Shown in pieces: positions 1-6,540 of a stretch of 7,705 bases of DNA (within the stretch, counting starts at the first letter, position 1; the number at the start of each line of letters is the position of its first letter). The translations under genes and the position numbers were made by a program. Origin of the DNA: Methylobacterium sp. (GTDB lineage Bacteria > Pseudomonadota > Alphaproteobacteria > Rhizobiales > Beijerinckiaceae); assembly GCA_021154065.1 (NCBI GenBank), contig JAJKJG010000077.1, forward strand, positions 1 through 7,705, read 5' to 3'. The notes beneath the pieces are model-generated. The model was not told the origin of the DNA. It searched no databases and worked only from the letters and a program-made list of their open reading frames with translations.

Positions 1-240
1 CCCCTTGTGGGGGAGGACCGACTCGGCCGAAGGCCGAGCGAGGAGGGGGGTCGCCGGGCATAGGGCTCCCGGTCGAAGCCGGCCCGCCATGCATCAGCCG
101 CAGGGGCAAGGCCGACGCAATCCGCGAAGCCCAAGCCCCTGCGGCTGACAGACTTTGAGTCCCTCGTCGGTCGGGTGCTCGATGCCCGGCGACCCCCTTC
201 TCGCTCGGCCTTCGGCCGAGTCGGTCCTCCCCACAAGGGG
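1..240. repeat. Large nested intergenic inverted repeat
   Basis: The left arm (1-60) and right arm (183-240) are near-perfect reverse complements, differing only by a few length changes in G/C runs. Each arm contains its own small hairpin: CTCGGCC-GAA-GGCCGAG at 22-38 and CTCGGCC-TTC-GGCCGAG at 204-220. Each outer end carries a CCCC/GGGG tetraloop-like stem (1-12 and 229-240). The left arm touches the window edge, so the element may extend further. I see no coding potential in 1-320. The repeat lies downstream of the minus-strand lipoprotein gene and could end its transcript by folding, although no T-run follows. Short GC-rich interspersed repeats of this style occur in many Rhizobiales; assigning this one to a named family would need a genome-wide search. 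Confidence 0.7.
94..148. repeat. Inner 14-bp inverted repeat (stem-loop)
   Basis: TCAGCCGCAGGGGC at 94-107 is the exact reverse complement of 135-148, with a 27-nt spacer. It lies inside the larger inverted repeat. Folding of either strand would give one long cruciform-like structure. It could act as a factor-dependent or T-less terminator for the minus-strand gene ending at 321, but that is inference. Confidence 0.6.
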
Positions 241-320
241 GAGGAGGAATGCGTCGGCGAGCCCGGAGCCTCGCTCGATCCAGTCCGAGCGGATCCCGCG
301 CTAGACGAGCGGGCTCTGGT

Positions 321-902
321 CTACCGGCTGAGCGACAGCGGCGCGCCGGATTTCGCCAGCACGCCGTCGAGGCTGCCGGCCGCCGGGCGCAGCCGGGCAG
401 CGACCGCGCCGCCCGGCTGGTAGAGATAGACCTCGCCGTCGCGGAAGTCCCAGGCGCTGACGCGGGCAAGATCGCGGTTGGCGCAGCCGGAGGCGGAGGC
501 GCGGTAGAGGTCGAGGGCGGGCGCGCTCGAGAGCTGCACCCGGCAGCTGCCCGACGCCTCGCGGGCGTTCCAGCTTCCGACCACCGACGACCGGCTCGGC
601 GCGATCGAGGCCATCTGCGGCAGCTGCGCGGTTGCCGGCGGCAGCGGCTCGACCGGGGCCGGCGCCGGCATCGCCGGAACGTCGGCGACCGTCGGCCCGG
701 AGCCGGGCAGCGGCGGCAGCGGCTCGGAGGTGACGGCGCCCGATGGCGCCGCAAGGCCCGGCTCGACGACCGGCCCCGGGGCTGGCGCGTTGTAGCCCGG
801 CCGGGCGCTCGCCAGCGGCCCCGGGCCGTCGCCGAAGCGCGACGACTGGCAGGCGCCGAGCGCGAGCGCCGAGCACAGCGTGAACGTCAGCCCGATGCGC
901 AT
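321..902 (-). CDS. Omp19/Inh-family protease-inhibitor lipoprotein
   Basis: This encodes a 193-aa outer-membrane-type lipoprotein. The N-terminus has a short signal peptide ending in a lipobox, Leu15-Gly16-Ala17-Cys18, so Cys18 should be lipidated. Residues 22-100 are a Pro/Ala/Gly-rich, probably disordered linker. The C-terminal part (about 105-193) matches the AprI/Inh beta-barrel inhibitor domain as found in Brucella Omp19. It has the VGSWNA start, two cysteines (120 and 140) placed like the conserved disulphide pair, a SAW-D-F strand, VYLYQPGG, and the terminal PLSLSR motif. Omp19 proteins block host or bacterial proteases from the cell surface; an inhibitory role here is inferred from family membership. 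The ATG at 902 gives the signal peptide at the right place, with only a weak GGGA element upstream. The gene lies 119 nt downstream of bdhA on the same strand, with no obvious terminator between, so read-through is possible. Confidence 0.85.
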   Translation of the reverse strand: MRIGLTFTLCSALALGACQSSRFGDGPGPLASARPGYNAPAPGPVVEPGLAAPSGAVTSEPLPPLPGSGPTVADVPAMPAPAPVEPLPPATAQLPQMASIAPSRSSVVGSWNAREASGSCRVQLSSAPALDLYRASASGCANRDLARVSAWDFRDGEVYLYQPGGAVAARLRPAAGSLDGVLAKSGAPLSLSR

Positions 903-1021
903 CTTCGTCCCGTTCCGATTCGACGCGGCAGCGAATGCAGGTTTGCCGGCGAGGCGCAACCGGCGCTGCGAAGTTTGCCGCGGGTGTGGCGCTTCGGCGA
1001 CGGTCGATATCCGCCGGCGCT

Positions 1022-1807
1022 TCACGCCGCGGTCCAGCCGCCGTCGATCGAGAGGTTGGCGCCGGTGATCTGGCTTGCTGCGTCCGAGCACAGGAAGACG
1101 GCAAGCGCCGCGACCTGCTCGACGGTGACGAACTGCTTCGTCGGCTGGGCGACGAGCAGGACGTCGTTCATGACCTGCTCCTTGGTCATGTTGCGGGCCT
1201 TCATCTGGTCCGGGATCTGCTGCTCGACGAGCGGCGTCCAGACGTAGCCCGGGCTGATGCAGTTGCAGGTCGCGCCGAAGGTCGCGAGCTCGAGCGCGAC
1301 CGTCTTCGTCAGCCCGGCGAGGCCGTGCTTTGCCGAGATGTAGGCCGACTTGAACGGCGAGGCGACGAGCGAATGGGCCGAGGCCGTGTTGATGATGCGG
1401 CCCCATTTCTTCGCCTTCATGCCCGGCACGGCGGCGCGGATGGCGTGGAAGGCGGCCGAGAGGTTGATGGCGATGATCTGGTCCCACTTCTCGGGCGGGA
1501 ACTCCTCGACCGGGGCGACGTGCTGGATGCCGGCGTTGTTGACGAGCACGTCGAGCGCGCCGAAGCGCGCCTGCGCCTCGCCGATCATGGCGGCGATCTC
1601 ATTCGGCTTCGACATGTCGGCCGCCGAATAGGCCGCCTTGACGTTAAACTCGCGCTCGATCCCGGCCCTTGCCGTCTCGATCTCGTCCGGCTTGCCGAAG
1701 CCGTTGAGGGTGACGTTCGCGCCCTCCTTGGCGAAGGCGCGCGCGATCGCGAGCCCGATGCCGCTCGTCGAGCCGGTGACGAGCGCGCTCTTGCCTTGCA
1801 GGATCAT
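1022..1807 (-). CDS. bdhA: 3-hydroxybutyrate dehydrogenase (SDR family)
   Basis: This 261-aa cytosolic short-chain dehydrogenase interconverts D-3-hydroxybutyrate and acetoacetate with NAD(H), a step in polyhydroxybutyrate and ketone-body turnover. The Rossmann signature TGSTSGIG is at residues 11-18, NNAG at 90-93, and the catalytic set is Asn115, Ser143, Tyr156 and Lys160 (YxxxK). Gln95, His145, Lys153, Gln196 or Gln197 and Trp258 fall where, from memory, the substrate-binding residues of Pseudomonas fragi HBDH lie. This supports hydroxybutyrate specificity over a generic SDR. Length matches the family (about 260 aa). The start at 1807 is chosen over an upstream in-frame ATG because GGGAGG (1813-1818) lies 5 nt before it and the protein begins right at MILQGKSALVTG. 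The gene is divergent from the Zur-like gene, and the shared spacer carries a palindromic insertion. Confidence 0.93.
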   Translation of the reverse strand: MILQGKSALVTGSTSGIGLAIARAFAKEGANVTLNGFGKPDEIETARAGIEREFNVKAAYSAADMSKPNEIAAMIGEAQARFGALDVLVNNAGIQHVAPVEEFPPEKWDQIIAINLSAAFHAIRAAVPGMKAKKWGRIINTASAHSLVASPFKSAYISAKHGLAGLTKTVALELATFGATCNCISPGYVWTPLVEQQIPDQMKARNMTKEQVMNDVLLVAQPTKQFVTVEQVAALAVFLCSDAASQITGANLSIDGGWTAA

Positions 1808-1812
1808 GGAAG

Positions 1813-1818
1813 CCTCCC
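1813..1818 (-). promoter_or_regulatory. Ribosome binding site of bdhA
   Basis: GGGAGG on the minus strand ends 5 nt before the ATG at 1807. It is what decides the start in favour of the 261-aa form over the upstream in-frame ATG at 1852. Confidence 0.75.
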
Positions 1819-1866
1819 TCGAAGCGGCCGGTCCTACGATGCTGCAGCGCAAAAGTCACCGTCCCG

Positions 1867-1921
1867 CGCGTCTCGGTAGTGGGGTCTTTTGAATTTCAAA
1901 AGACCCCACTACCCGCGTCTC
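1867..1921. repeat. 39-bp palindrome flanked by 8-bp direct repeats
   Basis: Positions 1875-1893 and 1895-1913 are exact reverse complements (19-bp arms, beginning GGTAGTGGGGTC and ending GACCCCACTACC) with a single T at 1894 between them. Directly outside, CGCGTCTC occurs at 1867-1874 and again at 1914-1921. The centre is AT-rich (TTTTGAATTTCAAAA) in a very GC-rich setting. The structure reads as terminal inverted repeats with almost nothing between them plus an 8-bp target duplication, i.e. a minimal nonautonomous element or excision remnant. It may now act as a bidirectional terminator or a protein-binding site between bdhA and the Zur-like gene. The transposon family is unknown; 8-bp duplications and GG-starting ends would suit, for example, IS1595-type elements. 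Confidence 0.75.
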
Positions 1922-1979
1922 GGGTCCGTGACGCCGCACCGGGTTGGGCGCCGGGCAGGCAAGTGCTATCTCGTCGGTC

Positions 1980-2506
1980 ATGAACCTCCTCAAGGACAGG
2001 CACGGCGAGGGCGACGACGGCTGCGCCCATGCGGCGCACCGCTCGGCCGGCGCCCCGGACGCGCTCGCCGCGGCGGAGGCTGCCTGCCTGAGCCGCGGCG
2101 CGCGGCTGACGCCGATCCGCCGCGACGTGCTCGGCGTGCTCTATTCGACGCACCGCCCGCTCGGCGCCTACGACATCGCCGACGCGCTCGCCGGGCAGGG
2201 GCGCCGCAGGCTCGCGCCGATCACCATCTACCGGGCGCTCGAGTTCCTCATGGCCGAGGGACTGGTGCATCGGCTCGCGAGCCGCAACGCGTTTGTCGCC
2301 TGCCCGCACCAGCACGCGCCGCAGGACCTCGTCGCGTTCCTGATCTGCGAGGGCTGCGGCGGCGTCGACGAGATGTCCTCGGCGCCGCTCGGGCGGGCGC
2401 TGTCCGGCCTCCTCGAGGCCGAGCGCTTCGAGCCGCATCTGCAGGTGCTCGAGATCTCCGGCCGCTGCGCGCATTGCCGCGCGCCGGCGCCGGCGGAGGC
2501 CGGGGC

Positions 2507-2510
<4 letters not shown>
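1980..2510 (+). CDS. zur: Fur-family regulator, Zur-like zinc uptake repressor
   Basis: This encodes a 176-aa Fur-superfamily repressor. An N-terminal tail with scattered His/Cys (15-20) precedes the winged helix (about 42-102), including [12 protein letters not shown] and the recognition-helix region [21 protein letters not shown]. The dimerisation and metal domain has FVACPHQH (105-112), Cys123-x-x-Cys126 and Cys163-x-x-Cys166, the two structural-zinc pairs. The CPHxH context and the [11 protein letters not shown] block are more like Zur than Fur, Irr or PerR. With Zn bound, Zur proteins repress zinc importers such as ZnuABC. The ATG at 1980 lacks a clear Shine-Dalgarno sequence; an in-frame TTG at 1944 would add 12 residues and is less likely. 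I could not find an AT-rich Zur-box-like dyad in the upstream 66 nt. The stop overlaps the start of ispG by 4 nt. Confidence 0.85.
2495..2499 (+). promoter_or_regulatory. Ribosome binding site of ispG
   Basis: GGAGG lies 7 nt before the GTG at 2507, inside the 3' end of the Zur-like gene. This ideal spacing selects GTG 2507 as the start in a reading frame that stays open far upstream. Confidence 0.75.
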
Positions 2511-3775
<1,265 letters not shown>

Positions 3776-3829
3776 CTCGGCCCGTCACTGGATCGCGGGA
3801 GCACTCACGCCATGCGAGTAGGCCTGCGC

Positions 3830-5143
3830 CTAAGTCCACGTTCCGCCGTGCGCTCCGACGACGACGATCCCGTTGTTTTTGGCTTGCCATAACACTACGG
3901 TTTGAGAGACATCCAATTCTTCAGCAATGGTCGCCGCGTGGTATGGAGAAAGCAAATTGTTCTTTACTCGCGATTTAATATAGCGCGCTGGTGCTAACAA
4001 CTCGGCCGCGAAAGTCCGGCTCGCCTGTTGATCCCGCACGCGAGCGCGCGTAACGAGACGCTCCCCATCTGCGCTTTGATCCCAAGCCAAAAAACAGCTT
4101 CGCGCGGCATCAAAGCGTCGCGAAGATGAGTCCTTGCGGATAAGATTCATCCTCACCCGCGTATCCGCCCGCCGCAGTGCCCCGTGAACAACCGGTTCTT
4201 CCATCTCACGAAGACCAGGCTCCCGAACAACCCGATCGATCCCAAAAACGTCAAAGAAATGCTGTCCGCCGTGCTGGTCGGTATCGTCTATATCCAGACT
4301 TTCTCGAACCCGGCGCGCCATCTGCCGCCCCAGCTGCCAAGCCGGTCCTGGCAGACTCGGCATTGATATCCCGAAGAGCCGAGCAAGATCTATCTCGGGC
4401 TCACTATTGAGAGCGTTTAAGGCATGCTGCATATCGGCAGCAGCTTCCAAGAAATCGGCCTCACCGGCGGCTTCGCAAAACTCCGCCGCGACACGCTCAG
4501 AGGTGCCTTCCGAGATCGCGAGAAGCTGCGCCTGAATGTCGGAATGCGATTCATATGGCGAGAGGCCAAGCGCGCCCATCAGCTCACAAAAGCGCCGTTC
4601 ATCTTCGTCGAGTTTCTTGAACGCCGCCCAAACCTCCTGGAGCCGCGTACTCTCCAAGCCCCTGTCCTTGAGTCGTTTGATCGTCTTGGACACGAAAGCC
4701 GCGAGTGAACGCGTGACATCGCTGACCGAGCCGTAAGCTTCACAACTCGTCAGGAGCTCAGTACGCGCATGCACGAATGAGGCTGACTTAGCCGTGATGT
4801 GGACGGTTCTGCGGCCAACCGGGTAAATCCAAAGGTCAGGGAGCACGAATCCATCGCGCGCGGTTCCAACCCAATGCCGAGAGCGAAATCCTAGATCGGC
4901 CTCGGCAATGTCTGTCTTCTTGGGCTCGAAAAGCAAAGCCCACCAATTCTCAGCCATCCATTCGGCGATTGAGTAACTCGGTACTTCCAGCCGCTCCCCG
5001 CGAACGCCACTCTGCGTCGCAAACGAGGTCGCCCACTTTCCATCGAGACGAATGCCAAGACTGCCATAGGTTTGATCGAACTCCGGTCGAATGCCGTCGG
5101 AATCCGCATCAATCCACTGGGTATCGATCTCGAACGCGTCCAT
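3830..5143 (-). CDS. ImmA/IrrE-like two-domain protein, degenerate active site
   Basis: This encodes 437 aa without a signal peptide or membrane segment. The N-terminal domain (about 1-120) has the motif SYSIAEWMAENWWALLFEP (56-74) and GFVLPDLWIYP (98-108). I recall these from a family of large ImmA/IrrE-containing proteins. A helical middle (about 130-260) includes FCELMGALGLSPY (185-197). The C-terminal part (about 265-420) resembles an ImmA/IrrE peptidase domain, ending with RTFAAELLAP (376-385) and a helix-turn-helix-like stretch (TIAEELDVSQTVVLWQ, 405-420). Where ImmA/IrrE peptidases carry HELGH, this protein reads RRFDAARSCFLAW (342-354), so the zinc-binding His/Glu residues are missing and peptidase activity is doubtful. 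Related proteins cleave or sense phage or stress regulators; its role is unknown. The ATG at 5143 follows the stop of the upstream gene by 2 nt. GC content is clearly lower than in flanking genes, suggesting acquisition. Confidence 0.7.
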   Translation of the reverse strand: MDAFEIDTQWIDADSDGIRPEFDQTYGSLGIRLDGKWATSFATQSGVRGERLEVPSYSIAEWMAENWWALLFEPKKTDIAEADLGFRSRHWVGTARDGFVLPDLWIYPVGRRTVHITAKSASFVHARTELLTSCEAYGSVSDVTRSLAAFVSKTIKRLKDRGLESTRLQEVWAAFKKLDEDERRFCELMGALGLSPYESHSDIQAQLLAISEGTSERVAAEFCEAAGEADFLEAAADMQHALNALNSEPEIDLARLFGISMPSLPGPAWQLGRQMARRVRESLDIDDTDQHGGQHFFDVFGIDRVVREPGLREMEEPVVHGALRRADTRVRMNLIRKDSSSRRFDAARSCFLAWDQSADGERLVTRARVRDQQASRTFAAELLAPARYIKSRVKNNLLSPYHAATIAEELDVSQTVVLWQAKNNGIVVVGAHGGTWT

Positions 5144-5145
5144 GC

Positions 5146-5547
5146 CTAAAGCCCGTGGGGCCACTCCTCCTCCTTGAGCGGGTACGCGTGATAGGTACCT
5201 GCTACTTCGTTGTGGAGAACTGCTTCATATACCACCGTCACATCCTTATACCACACGTGACGTGGGAATCCGTTTCGCCAGTCGTCCGACACCCTGCCTG
5301 CGGCGATCCCAGCTCTAAGAGCTTTGGTTGCCTCGGCAATCGTCCATTTTGGATCGCATTTGCTGGCAAATGGATAACCGCGCGTTGCGCTTAGCTGACC
5401 AGACTGCCTCCGACGATGGTATGGGCTGCCTTCGTACAGAGCCTGTGACGACGCCCTCTTGAGATCAGCCGCGGGACACTCCGTCCAGATACGCTTCACG
5501 CGGCGATTGGGCCGCAGCGTAAACTGGAATAGCGGCGTTTTAGCCAT
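5146..5547 (-). CDS. Hypothetical protein, 133 aa, first gene of cassette
   Basis: I do not recognise this protein. It is 133 aa and basic in its first half, with many Arg/Lys residues (RPNRRVKR at 12-19, YHRRRQ about 43-48). The second half has an aromatic pattern suggestive of a small beta-rich fold: YPFASKCDPKWT (about 58-69), DDWRNGFPRHVWYKD (about 88-102), VVYEAVLHNEVAGTYHAYPLKEEEWP (about 104-129). No signal peptide or membrane helix is seen. Its stop is 2 nt from the next ATG, so it is almost certainly cotranscribed and coupled with the ImmA/IrrE-like gene. Pairing of a small basic protein with an ImmA/IrrE-like partner recalls toxin-antitoxin or phage-response modules, but no toxin family can be named. 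The start ATG at 5547 lacks an evident Shine-Dalgarno sequence, so a leaderless or different start is possible. Base composition matches the downstream gene, not the high-GC flanks. Confidence 0.65.
   Translation of the reverse strand: MAKTPLFQFTLRPNRRVKRIWTECPAADLKRASSQALYEGSPYHRRRQSGQLSATRGYPFASKCDPKWTIAEATKALRAGIAAGRVSDDWRNGFPRHVWYKDVTVVYEAVLHNEVAGTYHAYPLKEEEWPHGL
5165..5173 (-). promoter_or_regulatory. Possible RBS for an alternative GTG start of the 437-aa gene
   Basis: A GGAGGAGGA run on the minus strand sits directly before an in-frame GTG at 5164 and 21 nt before the ATG at 5143. Use of GTG would lengthen the protein by 7 residues and overlap the upstream gene by 19 nt. The run also encodes the KEEEW stretch of the upstream protein, so it may be coincidental. 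The start remains undecided. Confidence 0.4.
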
Positions 5548-5790
5548 GCGCGAATAAGGCTATGCTCAAAAACTGCTGTGGACCTCGGGGCTTGTCGGCG
5601 GGCTTTCCCGGTTTCAGCTCCGAATGCGACTTGGGGGCGTGTCGAGCATATTCCGGTGTACCGCTTCTTAGCCATGGCAGCCCGATCGATATGACGAGAA
5701 AACTGGCAGCGGCCGTGGCATGCAACCCATACCGAGGTTCGTCCTCGGCTGATCTTCATCGTCGGCATTAGCCAAGACGAGCAGAAAAAA
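5548..5790. other. Divergent upstream region of cassette and putative RNA
   Basis: This 243-nt stretch has lower GC than the kup side and contains only short open frames on both strands. One minus-strand frame (5540-5725, TTG start) ends within ATGGCTAA, overlapping the cassette's first start codon by 8 nt; it has no ATG and no recognisable motif. Another minus-strand frame begins at the ATG at 5675. A nearly identical string, CATGGCTAA, occurs at both ATGs (5675 and 5547). A poly-A tract (5784-5790) precedes the TTGACA promoter on the plus strand. No clear promoter for the cassette could be identified by eye. Confidence 0.4.
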
Positions 5791-5805
5791 GTCCTTGACA
5801 AGGAC
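5791..5805. promoter_or_regulatory. Operator-like 15-bp dyad over a -35 box
   Basis: GTCCTTG at 5791-5797 and CAAGGAC at 5799-5805 are exact reverse complements about a central A. The TTGACA at 5795-5800 lies inside the dyad, so a bound dimer would block RNA polymerase. No regulator can be named from the motif. Confidence 0.45.
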
Positions 5806-5824
5806 CTCGCACCTATCCTACCTT
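5795..5824 (+). promoter_or_regulatory. Putative sigma-70 promoter, rightward
   Basis: A consensus TTGACA (5795-5800) is preceded by an A-tract. With an 18-nt spacer the -10 would be TACCTT (5819-5824). TATCCT (5814-5819) looks better as a hexamer but leaves only 13 nt. The exact -35 hexamer in this GC-rich context, just ahead of a structured region, is the main support; the -10 is uncertain. Confidence 0.4.
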
Positions 5825-6427
5825 CCCCTCGTCCCGTCCGCGAGGGGCGCTTCCGGAGGCGTTCGAGAGCGGGGCGGCATCGGCTTTGGGCGACGCGGGC
5901 TCTCCCGTCGAGGAGGTTCGCGGCGCCTAAGACGGTGGCCGGGGGTCGCGCAAGCGGCGCTCGGTTGACGCGGTGCTGGGCCGACCCTTCGCAACGGTCG
6001 GACCAGGGTCTCCCGCCTCCCGGGTTCTTCGCGCAAGAGGGCGCGTTCCCCGGCATCCTGGCGGCGGCCTCGCCCGTCCCGGCGTCACGCCGGGTCCGTG
6101 CGAACGCACTTAAGGCGTTGGCGGCCGGCGACGGACGGCCGCCACAAGTGCCGAAGTCGCGAGGCCAGGGACCAAGAGCGCCGCGCGGGAGGTCTGGTTC
6201 GGCTCCGCCCCAGGGCGGGTCGCCTTCCTTCCTCATCCTTCCCGTGCACGCCCGCCCGGACGCGAGCACGGACCAGGCCTCCCGCTCCCCTCGGGGGACC
6301 GCGGATGCTCTCTCGATCAACACCCTGGGCCGCCACGGCCGCGGGGACAAAGGCGCGCGCTCACTCCCGGATCTCGGCGCCACCTTCGGCGCCAAGTCCG
6401 TTTCAAGCTTCGCCGCGTTGTGGTAGA
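5825..6427 (+). ncRNA. Putative large structured RNA or long kup leader
   Basis: About 600 nt have no credible gene: the long frames on both strands are stop-poor simply because of GC content, and their translations are Arg/Pro/Ala-rich. Strong stems are abundant: 5825-5831/5841-5847 (7 bp), 5976-5986/5996-6006 (10 of 11 pairs), 6078-6084/6088-6094 (7 bp), 6120-6127/6136-6143 (8 bp), 6376-6381/6388-6393 (6 bp). A long-range helix pairs 6185-6201 with 6269-6285 (17 bp, two G.U pairs), enclosing a hairpin at 6205-6218. The G.U pairs argue for the plus strand. It lies just after a TTGACA box and ends about 110 nt before kup. I see no RNase P, tmRNA, SRP or rRNA hallmarks. The text feels familiar from intergenic regions of other Rhizobiales, but that is an unverified recollection. 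End points are approximate. Confidence 0.45.
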
Positions 6428-6540
6428 GAGCCGCGGCGCCGGCTCCCGGCCGCCGCGCTCGATGGATCGCAACGCCGCCGTCGCCGTTTCTCCTCCGGCC
6501 GGCGCTGAAGACATCCCGGGCGCGTCACGCAAAGAGCATC
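6428..6540 (+). other. kup-proximal leader segment with a GC hairpin
   Basis: GAGCCG at 6428-6433 pairs with CGGCTC at 6440-6445 (6-nt loop). No T-run follows, so it is not a good intrinsic terminator, and transcription from upstream could continue into kup. The ribosome binding site is weak: AAAGAG about 4 nt before the ATG at 6541. Confidence 0.35.

Noticed and set aside
249..1247. Long plus-strand open frame opposite omp19-like and bdhA
   Set aside because: Arg-rich shadow of two well-supported minus-strand genes in GC-rich DNA.
1841..1848. GCTGCAGC palindrome upstream of bdhA as a PhaR-type operator
   Set aside because: An 8-bp GC-rich palindrome is expected by chance; no second half-site or spacing supports it.
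3819..3832. Small hairpin TAGGC-CTGC-GCCTA as a terminator between convergent genes
   Set aside because: Five-base stem without a T-run, overlapping the cassette stop codon.
3809..5550. GCCATGCG at both ends of the cassette (3809-3816 and 5543-5550) as insertion repeats
   Set aside because: Only 8 nt, and one copy includes the complement of the start codon; flanking bases diverge, so chance is adequate.
5540..5725. 61-aa minus-strand frame overlapping the 133-aa start by ATGGCTAA
   Set aside because: Only a TTG start, no ribosome binding site and no recognisable motif; not enough to call a gene.
5562..5771. 69-aa plus-strand frame
   Set aside because: No RBS or domain, and it lies in the divergent spacer opposite other short frames of similar quality.
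5496..6395. 299-aa minus-strand frame across the putative RNA region
   Set aside because: Composition-driven open frame (Arg/Pro/Ala-rich, no domain). It overlaps the start of the cassette gene, and the opposite strand is equally open (5935-6426).
5825..6540. Known K+-linked c-di-AMP riboswitch (ydaO/yuaA type) before kup
   Set aside because: No recognisable consensus blocks, and the class is mainly Gram-positive; the region is longer and differently organised.
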